Assembly: GCF_040790665.1 (NCBI RefSeq) | Contig: NZ_CP160849.1 | Location: forward strand, 1,054,001 to 1,118,000 | From: Sulfitobacter pontiacus | GTDB lineage: Bacteria > Pseudomonadota > Alphaproteobacteria > Rhodobacterales > Rhodobacteraceae | Reading direction: 5' to 3' | DNA: 64,000 nt | Part shown: in pieces, positions 9,960 through 17,877 of the stretch | How the letters are laid out: every line of letters starts with the position of its first letter | Numbering within the stretch: position 1 is the first letter of the stretch | The notes under the pieces: model-generated | Told to the model about the DNA's origin: nothing | Database searches by the model: none | The model's input: the letters and a program-made list of their open reading frames with translations, nothing else | Program-made: the position numbers and the translations under genes

Positions 9960-12005
9960 CTAGCCCGCTTGCTGCAAAACGTCCAGAAATGCGGGGCCAA
10001 ACCTTTCGGTGCGTTTCTCGCCCAAAATGCGTTCGATGGCATCAAGGTTCGGCGCGTGCAGCTGCGCCACTTTTGCCAGCAGCGAGGTTGAGCAGCTCAA
10101 CGGTTTTTCGCCGCCATCCGCCCCGCGAGACAAGGTGGTTTGCACTTCGCGCAATTGATCGAACACCGACCCTGCCGCGCGCCCCGCCAGCTTGCGCCGC
10201 GTCGGGTGCATCTCGGCGGCGGCCCCATTGATCACCTCTAGAAACGCATCGCCAAAATTCTCGAGCTTTTTGGCCCCCACCCCGCCGATACGGGCCATGG
10301 CGTCCAGTGTATCCGGGCGTTTCTCGGCCATCTCGATCAGGGTGCGGTCATTAAAGATGATATAGGCGGGCACTTTGGCGGCTTCTGCCAGCCCGCGTCG
10401 CTTCGCCTTGAGCGCAGAGAGCAGCGGCGCGTCCTCGTCGCTGACCATCGCCTTGACCGCAGGACGGCGCTGCGATGCGGCGGCGCGGATACTGTCCCGG
10501 CGCAGAGAGATCGACGCCTCCCCGCGCAGGATTGGCAATGCGGCATCGGTCATGCGCAGCGCACCGTGACGTGCGGCATCGGGGCGCACCAGATCGTGCC
10601 CCATCATTTGCCGGAACACCGCCTGCCATTCGCGTTTGTCATATTCCTTGCCCACGCCATAGGTCGGTAAATCGCTGTGCCCGCGTTCACGGATTTTATC
10701 GGTTTCATTGCCCAGCAGGATGTCGATCAGATGACCTGCGCCAAACCATTCCTCGGTGCGCAGCATCGCCGACAGCGCCTTGCGCACGGCGGTGGTCCCG
10801 TCAAACACATCGACAGGCGTATCACAAAGGTCGCAATTGCCACAGGTGACATCGGTTTCGTCAAAGTATTTCAACAGGTTCGCACGGCGACACGCCAATG
10901 CTTCGGCCAGCCCCAGCAGCGCGTTCAGCCGTGCATGATCAGCGGCGCGCCGTTCCGGCGGGGCGAGCCCTTCATCGATCTGGCTGCGGCGCAATCGGAT
11001 ATCATCAGGGCCGAACAACGTCAGCGTCTCGGCCGGCGCACCGTCGCGACCCGCCCGCCCGATTTCTTGATAGTAGGCTTCAATGGATTTGGGCAAATCG
11101 GCGTGGGCCACCCAGCGGATATCCGGCTTGTCGATGCCCATGCCAAAGGCCACTGTCGCCACCACAATCAGCCCGTCTTCCTGCTGGAAACGGCGTTCGG
11201 CGGTGCGGCGGTCGTCCGCCTCCATCCCACCATGATAATGCAATGCCAGGTGTCCGTCGTCGCGCAACGCTTTGGCCAGCCCTTCGGTCTTGGCCCGCGT
11301 TCCGCAATAGACGATGCCCGACTGCCCCCTACGCCCTGACGCAAAGTTCAGTATCTGCGCGCGCGGCCCGTTTTTGGCCGCAAAGGCCAGATGGATATTG
11401 GGCCGGTCGAACCCGCGCAGGAAGGCGCGCGGGGGGACACCGTCGAATAGTTTCTGAACGATCTCGGCTTGGGTTTCCGTGTCCGCCGTTGCGGTGAACG
11501 CGGCCAGCGGAACGTCAAGCGTGCGGCGCAATTCGCCGATGCGCAGGTAATCCGGGCGAAAATCATGGCCCCACTGGCTGACGCAATGCGCCTCGTCCAC
11601 GGCGATCAGCGATACGCCAACCCGTTTGAGCATGCCCGTAACGGACCCGGCAGCGAGCCGTTCGGGGGCCATATAGAGCAGCTTGAGCGTCCCAGCCTCA
11701 AGCCCTTTCCACACGGCATCGGTTTCGTCGGGCGTATTGCCAGAGGTCAGCGCCCCCGCCCCGACGCCAAGCTCTTGCAGCGCGCGGACCTGATCGCGCA
11801 TCAGCGCAATCAACGGCGATATCACCACTGTCACCCCGTCGCGCAAAAGCGCAGGCATTTGGAAACAAAGAGATTTACCGCCACCCGTAGGCATGATGGC
11901 CAATGTGTTTTCGCCGGCGGTAACGGCCTCTACGATCTCTTGTTGGCCGGGGCGGAACCCGTCAAATCCAAAGACATCACGAAGTAGCGTGGCAGCGCCT
12001 GACAT
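9960..12005 (-). CDS. recQ: ATP-dependent DNA helicase RecQ
   Basis: 681 residues. Superfamily 2 helicase: Walker A PTGGGKS (~39-45), DEAH box within AVDEAHCVSQWGHDFR, motif VI QEIGRAGRDG, then the RecQ zinc site (C-x...-CGNCDLC), winged helix, and an HRDC domain near the C-terminus (IIFNDRTLIEMAEKRPDTLDAMARIGGVGAKKLENFG). 3'-5' helicase acting in recombination and fork repair. No clear Shine-Dalgarno before the ATG at 12005. The standard three-domain architecture appears intact. Confidence 0.96.
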   Translation of the reverse strand: MSGAATLLRDVFGFDGFRPGQQEIVEAVTAGENTLAIMPTGGGKSLCFQMPALLRDGVTVVISPLIALMRDQVRALQELGVGAGALTSGNTPDETDAVWKGLEAGTLKLLYMAPERLAAGSVTGMLKRVGVSLIAVDEAHCVSQWGHDFRPDYLRIGELRRTLDVPLAAFTATADTETQAEIVQKLFDGVPPRAFLRGFDRPNIHLAFAAKNGPRAQILNFASGRRGQSGIVYCGTRAKTEGLAKALRDDGHLALHYHGGMEADDRRTAERRFQQEDGLIVVATVAFGMGIDKPDIRWVAHADLPKSIEAYYQEIGRAGRDGAPAETLTLFGPDDIRLRRSQIDEGLAPPERRAADHARLNALLGLAEALACRRANLLKYFDETDVTCGNCDLCDTPVDVFDGTTAVRKALSAMLRTEEWFGAGHLIDILLGNETDKIRERGHSDLPTYGVGKEYDKREWQAVFRQMMGHDLVRPDAARHGALRMTDAALPILRGEASISLRRDSIRAAASQRRPAVKAMVSDEDAPLLSALKAKRRGLAEAAKVPAYIIFNDRTLIEMAEKRPDTLDAMARIGGVGAKKLENFGDAFLEVINGAAAEMHPTRRKLAGRAAGSVFDQLREVQTTLSRGADGGEKPLSCSTSLLAKVAQLHAPNLDAIERILGEKRTERFGPAFLDVLQQAG

Positions 12006-12114
12006 GAAAAACCCAACTGTATCTAACCTGCAGTTTGCAGAATCTCATAGTCGCGGGCGGGGAACAATCCCTGCCCGTGCGTCCGGCGGGGTCTTTGCCC
12101 CAGCAGCCGCCCGA

Positions 12115-12402
12115 TCAGTAGAACAGCGCGGCGTTGTTAATCAGCAGGATACGCAGAACGGCAACGGCGATCAGAACGACCAGCGGTGCCAGATCAAGCC
12201 CGCCCATTTGCGGCAGAAAGCTGCGGACCCGCCCATAAACAGGCTCCAACAAGCGATTCAGCCCATCCCAAACTTGCGCCACCAAAGGTTGACGAAGATT
12301 TAAAACCTGAAAATTAATCAGCCAGCTCATGATGACATGCGCGATGATGATGAACCAAACGATGTTCAGCAGAAGCATCAGGATCTGAAACAGGGATGTC
12401 AT
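12115..12402 (-). CDS. YggT family integral membrane protein
   Basis: 95 residues from the ATG at 12402 (MTSLFQILMLLL); the open frame extends 25 codons upstream but that part is unlike the family. Two hydrophobic helices, ~5-28 and ~68-90, flank the conserved amphipathic stretch WDGLNRLLEPVYGRVRSFLP, the YggT hallmark. YggT proteins are implicated in membrane integrity and osmotic or ionic tolerance and are often near cell-division genes; here the neighbours are recQ and a BLUF gene. Confidence 0.9.
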   Translation of the reverse strand: MTSLFQILMLLLNIVWFIIIAHVIMSWLINFQVLNLRQPLVAQVWDGLNRLLEPVYGRVRSFLPQMGGLDLAPLVVLIAVAVLRILLINNAALFY

Positions 12403-12446
12403 AAGGGGGCCTTTCGTTGCACAGCGCGAAAGTAGGTGCGCAGGCA

Positions 12447-12488
12447 TCAAAGAACAAGAGCGGCAGCGCCTTGGCACCGCCGCTCTTG
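12447..12488 (-). terminator. Rho-independent terminator after the BLUF gene
   Basis: Perfect 10-bp stem (12455-12464 with 12479-12488) and a 14-base loop able to pair internally, followed on the minus strand by the T-rich run TTCTTTG. It lies 16 bases past the BLUF stop and isolates that gene from yggT. Confidence 0.7.
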
Positions 12489-12504
12489 GTAAAATCGCAT
12501 CACA

Positions 12505-12837
12505 TCACGCTTGCATCGCGTTGATGACGACAGAAAAATCCAGACTATCGACCTGAAGCATGGACCAATCGGCGAAATGCCGTGTCTCGATCGGCTTTTC
12601 GTCGAGGATTTTGAAGCCGCTGTGACGACTGTCTTTCTGGATGTTTTCGATCAACTGGCGGATGTCGGCTTCTTCGCCCTCAAGCACCTGACAAAAGTTG
12701 CGCCCGTTGTAGGCCAAGGCACCAGTGACGCCGTGTTTTTCATTCTCGCGCACAGCGACGGTAAATATGTCGGCAACATCCGCCTTAGAGACCGAAGGAA
12801 CTGCGGTGCTGAAGTACAAAAGCCGGATCATCGACAT
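12505..12837 (-). CDS. Stand-alone BLUF blue-light sensor
   Basis: 110 residues from ATG 12837 (MSMIRLLYFST), chosen because GAGG sits about 6 bases upstream; the open frame begins at 12894. Single BLUF (FAD-binding) domain. The photocycle residues fall at Tyr8, Asn32, Gln50, Trp91 and Met93, in the motifs LLYFST, ENEKHGVTGALAYNG, FCQVLEG and FADWSM. There is no output domain, so it should act by protein-protein contact, as PixD-type BLUF proteins do. Followed by a strong terminator, hence monocistronic; divergent from the UMF1 transporter. Partner unknown. Confidence 0.93.
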   Translation of the reverse strand: MSMIRLLYFSTAVPSVSKADVADIFTVAVRENEKHGVTGALAYNGRNFCQVLEGEEADIRQLIENIQKDSRHSGFKILDEKPIETRHFADWSMLQVDSLDFSVVINAMQA

Positions 12838-13032
12838 ACGGAGCCTCGTAAAATTATCCAAAACATTCTTAACGTTGGCACCCTGTGTAGGCAAAAAGGA
12901 TTTGAAAAGCGACCCTTTTGAGATGTCTTATGACATACTGATGGGCAATTCACGCTAGCGTTGCGCATAACACCGCTCTTGCGCCGCGTAGGGCTGCTGC
13001 ACTACCGTCCGTCAAAACAGGAGAAAGCAGTC

Positions 13033-14406
13033 ATGGCAGCCACGTCAGCGCGCAAGAAAATCTGGGGCTGGTACTTCTTTGACTGGGCCAGCCAACCCTA
13101 TAACACGCTTCTTCTGACGTTTATTTTCGGCCCCTATTTCGCGCAAACAGCAACGGCAAATCTGGTGGACGGCGGCATGGCGCTGGATGCGGCCAAGGCG
13201 CAGGCACAGGCCTATTGGGGTTACGGGCTGACGGTTGCGGGGATCATGATCGCGATACTGGCCCCGACACTTGGGGCGGTGGCTGATTCATCGGGCAAGC
13301 GGATGCCGTGGATCTGGCTGTTTTCGGGGCTTTATGTGGTGGGATCAGCCGCGCTGTGGTGGACCGCGCCGCAAGATTTCTCGGTCCTGTGGGCGCTCTT
13401 CTTCTTTGGCATTGGCCTGATCGGGATGGAATTCGCGACAATTTTCACCAACTCCTATCTGCCAGAGTTGCATCCCGACCCGGGAGAGCGCGGGCGGCTG
13501 TCGGGGTCAGGCTGGGCTTTTGGCTATGTCGGCGGTGTTGTGGCGCTGATTGTGATGATCGCGCTGTTTCAGGCGGGTAGCAACGGGCGCACGATGGCGG
13601 GGCTGAGCCCGCTTTTCGGGCTGGACCCCGCGACCAAAGCCGATACGCGCATCGTCGGGCCGCTGACCGCAATCTGGTACGCGGTCTTTATGATCCCCTT
13701 CTTTCTGTATGTGCGCGATACGCCGGTGACCGGCGCGGCGCGGTACCGCGTGGGCCAAGGGCTTTCTGATCTGTGGGTCACGCTCAAGAACCTGCCGCGC
13801 CACCCGTCGCTGCTGGCCTATTTGGGGTCATCCATGTTTTACCGCGATGCACTTAACGGAATGTACACATTCGGCGGGATATACGCGCTTGGCGTATTGA
13901 ACTGGAGCATTATTGATATCGGCGTCTTCGGGATACTTGCCGCGATTTCAGGCGCGGTGTTCTGCTGGGTGGGCGGGCGTGTGGATCGTGCGATCGGGCC
14001 GATGCCTGTGATCGTAACATGCTGTCTGATCCTGATTGCAACGGCCGTGCTGATCATCTCGCTGACGCCCAACTCGATTATGGGCGTCACGCTGGCCGAA
14101 GGTTCCTCCGCGCCCGACATCGCCTTTTACATCGCTGGTGCTTTGATAGGGGCGGCGGGCGGAGCGCTGCAGGCATCGTCGCGCAATATGCTGACCCGTC
14201 AGGGCAACCCCGACCGCATGACAGAGGCGTTTGGCCTTTACGCGCTATCGGGCAAAGCGACCTCGTTTCTGGCCCCTGCGCTGATCGCCATCGCAAGCGA
14301 CGTATCCGGCAGCCAACGGATCGGGATCGCCCCTGTCGTAGGGCTGTTCATCATCGGCCTGGTTCTGTTAGTCTGGGTGAAACCGAACGGAGATTTCGCG
14401 AAATGA
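13033..14406 (+). CDS. UMF1 family MFS transporter
   Basis: 457 residues from ATG 13033, preceded by CAGGAG; an upstream in-frame ATG at 12961 lacks a ribosome site. About 12 hydrophobic segments. KKIWGWYFFDWASQPYNTLLLTFIFGPYFA at the N-terminus and SRNMLTRQGNPDRMTEAFGLYALSGKATSFLAP near the C-terminus are typical of the UMF1/Atg22-like branch. Substrate unknown. It overlaps mepA by 4 bases (ATGA), which suggests a functional or at least transcriptional link to murein turnover. Confidence 0.9.
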   Translation: MAATSARKKIWGWYFFDWASQPYNTLLLTFIFGPYFAQTATANLVDGGMALDAAKAQAQAYWGYGLTVAGIMIAILAPTLGAVADSSGKRMPWIWLFSGLYVVGSAALWWTAPQDFSVLWALFFFGIGLIGMEFATIFTNSYLPELHPDPGERGRLSGSGWAFGYVGGVVALIVMIALFQAGSNGRTMAGLSPLFGLDPATKADTRIVGPLTAIWYAVFMIPFFLYVRDTPVTGAARYRVGQGLSDLWVTLKNLPRHPSLLAYLGSSMFYRDALNGMYTFGGIYALGVLNWSIIDIGVFGILAAISGAVFCWVGGRVDRAIGPMPVIVTCCLILIATAVLIISLTPNSIMGVTLAEGSSAPDIAFYIAGALIGAAGGALQASSRNMLTRQGNPDRMTEAFGLYALSGKATSFLAPALIAIASDVSGSQRIGIAPVVGLFIIGLVLLVWVKPNGDFAK

Positions 14407-15338
14407 TCCTGACACGAATCCTCACATGTACCGCGCTGGCCCTCACGCTGGCGGCTTGCGGCGGGTCACCGTCCAAGCCGAATGCGGAAGCGTCCAAAAT
14501 CCTGCCGACCATCGGGTCGTCGGGGGGCGCGCGAAGCAACATTCAGGCCAAGAAGCTTTTTGGCGCGAAAGCCGACGGGTCACGGCAGACTTCCGCCGCT
14601 TACGGCAGCTATTCCAAGGGCTGCGTCGCGGGGGCACAACAACTGGCGGAAACGGGGCCGACCTGGCAAGCGATGCGCCTGTCGCGCAACCGCAACTGGG
14701 GCCACCCGGAGATGATCGATTACATCAAAACGCTCAGCGCGAAGGCCGCGCAGCAACCCGGATGGGAAGGGCTGTATGTCGGCGATATCAGCCAGCCCCG
14801 TGGCGGCCCGATGCTGACAGGGCACGCCAGCCACCAGATGGGTCTGGACGCCGATTTCTGGATGCTTCCGCCCAAGTCGCTGTCGCTCAGCCGGGCAGAG
14901 CGTGAAAGTATTTCCTCTATCTCCATGCGTCGGGCCAGCGGCGCATATGTGAACAGCAGCTGGACCCCGCAGCACCATCAGGTGCTCAAGGCCGCGGCAT
15001 CTGATCCCCGCGTGGCGCGCATCTTTGTTTTCCCCGGGGCCAAGGTGCAGATGTGTGCCGACGAAAAGGGCGACCGCAGCTGGCTGCGCAAAATCCGCCC
15101 TTGGTACGGGCACCACTATCATTTCCACGTCCGGCTGAGCTGCCCCAAAGGGGCGACCGGCTGCGTCAACCAGGATCCGCCCCCTGCGGGCGACGGCTGC
15201 GCCGATGCGCGTCAGTGGCAGGCGAATATCCTGAACCCGCCCCCCCCAAACCCCAATGCGCCCAAGCGCAAGCCAAAGCGCGAACTGCTGCTTGCTGACC
15301 TGCCAGCGCAATGCCAATCCGTGCTGGATTCGAACTAA
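14403..15338 (+). CDS. mepA: Penicillin-insensitive murein DD-endopeptidase MepA
   Basis: 311 residues from ATG 14403. Lipoprotein signal: hydrophobic start and lipobox LTLAAC. LAS-type metallopeptidase: zinc ligands are expected in GHASHQMGLDADFW (His and Asp) and HYHFHVRL (second His of HxH). It cleaves D-Ala-mDAP cross-links in peptidoglycan in the periplasm. Length is close to E. coli MepA. It overlaps the UMF1 gene at its start and the next gene by 28 bases at its end. Confidence 0.93.
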   Translation: MILTRILTCTALALTLAACGGSPSKPNAEASKILPTIGSSGGARSNIQAKKLFGAKADGSRQTSAAYGSYSKGCVAGAQQLAETGPTWQAMRLSRNRNWGHPEMIDYIKTLSAKAAQQPGWEGLYVGDISQPRGGPMLTGHASHQMGLDADFWMLPPKSLSLSRAERESISSISMRRASGAYVNSSWTPQHHQVLKAAASDPRVARIFVFPGAKVQMCADEKGDRSWLRKIRPWYGHHYHFHVRLSCPKGATGCVNQDPPPAGDGCADARQWQANILNPPPPNPNAPKRKPKRELLLADLPAQCQSVLDSN

Positions 15339-16207
15339 GCTTGCTACAGATCCTTTTTGCCCTCGGCTTTGCCTCCGCTGCTTTTGCGGCGGGTGCAAAT
15401 GGCCCTATCGCGCAGCATCAGCAGTTGACGTGGGAGCATGACGCCCCCTGGTTCGGTGGCCTGTCCGGTGTCGAGATGCGCGCGGATGGCAAACAGCTTA
15501 CCGCGATCAGCGACCGCGGGCGGATCATCGTGGCCGATCTGTCGCGCGACGCGCTTGGCACGCTGACGGGGATGGAGATCATCCATTCCGTCGCGCTGCG
15601 CGATAAGAACGGCGCGGTGATGGACAAACCCGAGGCCGACGCCGAAGGTCTGGCGATTGCGCCGGATGGCAGCATCTTTATCAGCTACGAAGGCGATCAT
15701 CGAATCGCGCGTACGAACCTTGCCGACGGCACCCCATTGCAGTTCATCGCCCCGCCCGAGGGCGCATTGCTGCGCGACAACGCCGGATTTGAAGCTTTGG
15801 CGTTTGATGCAACGGGCGCGCTTTATGCCTTGCCCGAGGATAACCGCGGCGATCAGATCCCGCTGTACAAATACCAAGACGGCGCGTGGCGCATCGCGGC
15901 CTACCTCGAAAATGACAGCCCCTTTGTCCCCGTGGGTGCGGATTTCGACGACGAGGGTCGGTTGTATCTGCTCGAGCGTACGGTCACCCCGCTGGGGTTT
16001 CGCACGCGCCTGCGGCGGATCGAACTTTTTGAGGATCAGGCCAGCGCGGTGACGCTGCTGCAAACTTTGCCCGCGCGATACGACAATCTAGAGGCGCTGA
16101 CCGTTTGGCGCGACGCCATCGGGCGCACGCGGGTGATGATGATATCAGACGATAATTTCCTCTCCGTGCAGGAAACCCAGGTGATCGAGCTGACGATAAC
16201 GCAATAG
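15311..16207 (+). CDS. Esterase-like activity of phytase family protein (secreted)
   Basis: 298 residues if the ATG at 15311 is used; no ribosome site is seen and this start overlaps mepA by 28 bases, so a TTG near 15341 is an alternative. A hydrophobic segment (LLQILFALGFASAAFA) acts as signal peptide. The body is a beta-propeller-like domain with GLSGVEMRADGKQLTAISDRGRI and FEALAFDATGALYALPEDNRGDQIPLYKY, as in the family named 'esterase-like activity of phytase'. The true substrate is unknown. Coupled to mepA. Confidence 0.82.
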   Translation: MPIRAGFELSLLQILFALGFASAAFAAGANGPIAQHQQLTWEHDAPWFGGLSGVEMRADGKQLTAISDRGRIIVADLSRDALGTLTGMEIIHSVALRDKNGAVMDKPEADAEGLAIAPDGSIFISYEGDHRIARTNLADGTPLQFIAPPEGALLRDNAGFEALAFDATGALYALPEDNRGDQIPLYKYQDGAWRIAAYLENDSPFVPVGADFDDEGRLYLLERTVTPLGFRTRLRRIELFEDQASAVTLLQTLPARYDNLEALTVWRDAIGRTRVMMISDDNFLSVQETQVIELTITQ

Positions 16208-16299
16208 CTTGCGCGGATGCCCCGCCTTCCCTACAACGCATGACGTCTGCGATCCCCGCAGGCCAAGTCGCCGCACCCTTGCAAAAAACGGTTTCAAAT

Positions 16300-16920
16300 A
16301 TGACACGCACCTACCTTCCCGGCATTCTTGCCATGGCTGCCATCGTTGTGGCCTCCAACATTCTTGTTCAGTTCCTCTTTGGCCAATGGCTGACCTGGGG
16401 CGCGTTCACCTATCCGCTGGCGTTTCTGGTCACCGACGTGATGAACCGCGTCTACGGCAAGGATGCCGCGCGCCGTGTCGTACTGGTAGGCTTTGTCGTC
16501 GGGCTGGTCTGTTCGCTAATCGGGACACAGATCATGGGCGAATTCGGGCCGCTGGTGACCCTGCGCATCGCGATCGGGTCCGGTGTGGCATTCCTCGTGG
16601 CGCAATTGGTCGATGTCGCGATCTTCTCTGCGCTGCGCGATGGCACGTGGTGGCGTGCACCTTTGGCCAGCACGCTGGTCAGCAGCACGCTTGATACGTT
16701 GCTGTTTTTCTCGATCTCATTTTCCGGTGCCCTGTCGTTCCTGCATCCTGCAACCGATGTGTCCTGGGCGGCCGAAATGTTGCCATTGCTGGGTAGCGGC
16801 CCGCTCGCGCCGCTTTGGGTATCGCTAGCCGTTGCAGACTGGTCTGTGAAACTTGGGATTGCGCTTATTGCCCTGATCCCCTTCCGCATCATCACTGCAC
16901 AACTTTTGACCCGCAGTTGA
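16300..16920 (+). CDS. Queuosine precursor transporter (VUT family)
   Basis: 206 residues from ATG 16300 (MTRTYLPGILAMAA); an in-frame ATG at 16240 would add 20 residues, and neither has a clear ribosome site. The choice follows family length. Six or so membrane segments; diagnostic stretches are FTYPLAFLVTDVMNRVYGKDAARRVV and SSTLDTLLFFSISF, matching YhhQ-type transporters that import queuine or preQ precursors for tRNA modification. Downstream lies a 7-bp AT-rich hairpin (16953-16971), too weak to call a terminator. Confidence 0.88.
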   Translation: MTRTYLPGILAMAAIVVASNILVQFLFGQWLTWGAFTYPLAFLVTDVMNRVYGKDAARRVVLVGFVVGLVCSLIGTQIMGEFGPLVTLRIAIGSGVAFLVAQLVDVAIFSALRDGTWWRAPLASTLVSSTLDTLLFFSISFSGALSFLHPATDVSWAAEMLPLLGSGPLAPLWVSLAVADWSVKLGIALIALIPFRIITAQLLTRS

Positions 16921-17025
16921 TAGGCACCCTTTTGTGAACCGTGACGGGTGCAGAAAACGTTTTGCGTTTTCAGATTACTGTGCCAGTCTTCAAGTGAGTT
17001 CAACAAATGTAAAGGAGGTGATCCA

Positions 17026-17082
17026 GTGTCAAGAACGGTATTGGAGCGAGGTGTCGGAACAGCTTGGGAGGTATCCCGTTAG
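17026..17082 (+). CDS. 18-codon small ORF with near-perfect ribosome site
   Basis: GTG-started ORF encoding MSRTVLERGVGTAWEVSR, ending TAG at 17080-17082. AAGGAGG is 7 bases before the GTG, and a 16-base stretch around it is complementary to the 16S rRNA 3' end, far better than any other ribosome site in the window. The stop codon sits inside the first hairpin after the ORF. It may be a leader peptide whose translation sets the fold of the following RNA; it could also be a chance ORF in a non-coding RNA. Confidence 0.35.
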   Translation: MSRTVLERGVGTAWEVSR

Positions 17083-17157
17083 GGCAGCCCCTGACGGTTG
17101 AAACAACCCGGGTGGATCGCCGATCTAACCGATCCCACCTCCTTAAACCATTCGATT

Positions 17158-17186
17158 GGGCCGCTCCGCACCGGGGCGGCCCTTTT
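17158..17186 (+). terminator. Rho-independent terminator between small ORF and arfB
   Basis: Ten-base-pair GC-rich stem (17158-17167 with 17173-17182, one G-T wobble), 5-base loop GCACC, then TTTT. It lies 67 bases before the arfB start, so it either ends the small RNA or acts as an attenuator for arfB. Confidence 0.75.
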
Positions 17187-17252
17187 CGTATCTGGGCGTT
17201 CCCCTTTCCCTTGGGTCTGCGCGATGCGATAGTCGCCATGAAGGAGAGTTTG

Positions 17253-17675
17253 ATGCTGCGGATCACGGACGAGATTGCCATTCAGGACTGGGAGCTGACG
17301 GAAAGCTTCATGCGTGCCTCCGGGCCCGGCGGTCAGAATGTGAACAAGGTCTCGAGCGCCGTGGAACTGCGGTTCGAGGCCGCGACCTCCCCTTCTATTT
17401 CGACGCCGGTCAAAAACCGTCTGCGCAGACTGGCGGGCCGTCGTTGGACGACCGAGGGCGCGTTGGTGCTGCAATGTGACGAAACCCGAAGTCAGGTCCG
17501 CAACCGCGAGATTATCCGCGAGCGCCTGAAGGAACTGATCACCGCCGCGTTGAAGCCGCCCAAAAAGCGTATCCCGACGCGCCCCACGCTCGGTTCGAAG
17601 AAACGCCGGCTGAAGGCGAAAAAGACGCGGGGCGAGGTGAAGGCGCTGCGCGGGCGGGTAGATCCGCCGGAATAG
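17253..17675 (+). CDS. arfB: Peptidyl-tRNA hydrolase ArfB (ribosome rescue)
   Basis: 140 residues from ATG 17253 (MLRITDEIAI), preceded by AAGGAGAG; an open frame from 17064 would run through the terminator and is rejected. Catalytic GGQ at residues 26-28 in RASGPGGQNVNKVSSAVELRF, as in release factors. The C-terminal ~40 residues are strongly basic (PPKKRIPTRPTLGSKKRRLKAKKTR), the tail that enters the empty mRNA channel of stalled ribosomes. It frees peptides from non-stop complexes in parallel with tmRNA. The unusual RNA element upstream may control it. Confidence 0.95.
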   Translation: MLRITDEIAIQDWELTESFMRASGPGGQNVNKVSSAVELRFEAATSPSISTPVKNRLRRLAGRRWTTEGALVLQCDETRSQVRNREIIRERLKELITAALKPPKKRIPTRPTLGSKKRRLKAKKTRGEVKALRGRVDPPE

Positions 17676-17743
17676 CCTGCCGCGGGGCCTGCCCTGCGCG
17701 CCCGTTCCATCACTTCTATTGCAGCGCCCCTATCTCGCCGTTT

Positions 17744-17772
17744 TTTGCCGATATGCGCCCCCTATCGGCAAA
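17744..17772. promoter_or_regulatory. 10-bp perfect inverted repeat (possible operator)
   Basis: TTTGCCGATA (17744-17753) and TATCGGCAAA (17763-17772) separated by 9 bases. Neither strand has a T-run after the stem, so it does not look like a terminator. It lies 106 bases upstream of the secreted-protein gene at 17878, where a repressor site or 5' UTR hairpin could be. Confidence 0.4.
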
Positions 17773-17877
17773 TCGCCGCCATAGCGCCGAATCCGCGCCG
17801 GAACGGATCGCCGCGGCCCGGTGTTCCCCTCGCAGACATACAAGCGATGTCTGGTAGTAAATCTAAGGAGAACTCAG

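Larger units (their letters stand above)
17012..17186 (+). ncRNA. Candidate structured RNA / leader upstream of arfB
   Basis: This compact element does not look like ordinary spacer. It contains a very strong Shine-Dalgarno AAGGAGGTGATCCAG (17012-17026) and a short ORF (17026-17082). Next come an 8-bp hairpin (17077-17096, loop CAGC), a 5-bp hairpin (17096-17108) and a stem 17111-17119/17130-17139. An anti-Shine-Dalgarno CACCTCCTT (17136-17144) follows, and a terminator (17158-17186). The anti-SD can pair perfectly over 9 bp with the SD, with TGGATC (17113-17118) extending it against GATCCA. The two foldings are mutually exclusive. I do not recognise a known RNA family. Confidence 0.4.

Noticed and set aside
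12054-12075. Terminator after yggT
   Set aside because: A 9-bp GC stem is present but no T-run follows on the minus strand.
14019-14402. Upstream extension of MepA
   Set aside because: It runs within the UMF1 gene in another frame; the lipoprotein signal begins exactly at ATG 14403.
16953-16971. Terminator after the queuosine-precursor transporter
   Set aside because: GAAAACG-TTTTG-CGTTTTC is a weak AT-rich 7-bp stem followed by AGATT, not a T-run; left as an unassigned hairpin.
17011-17145. Fragment of 16S rRNA or an SRP/6S RNA gene
   Set aside because: Only 16 bases match the complement of the 16S 3' end; the flanks diverge at once. The conserved SRP apical-loop sequence and the RNase P and tmRNA hallmarks are absent, and I could not match a 6S layout.
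17064-17675. A 203-residue version of ArfB
   Set aside because: The N-terminal 63 residues would be translated through a terminator hairpin and lack family resemblance; AAGGAG lies before the ATG at 17253.
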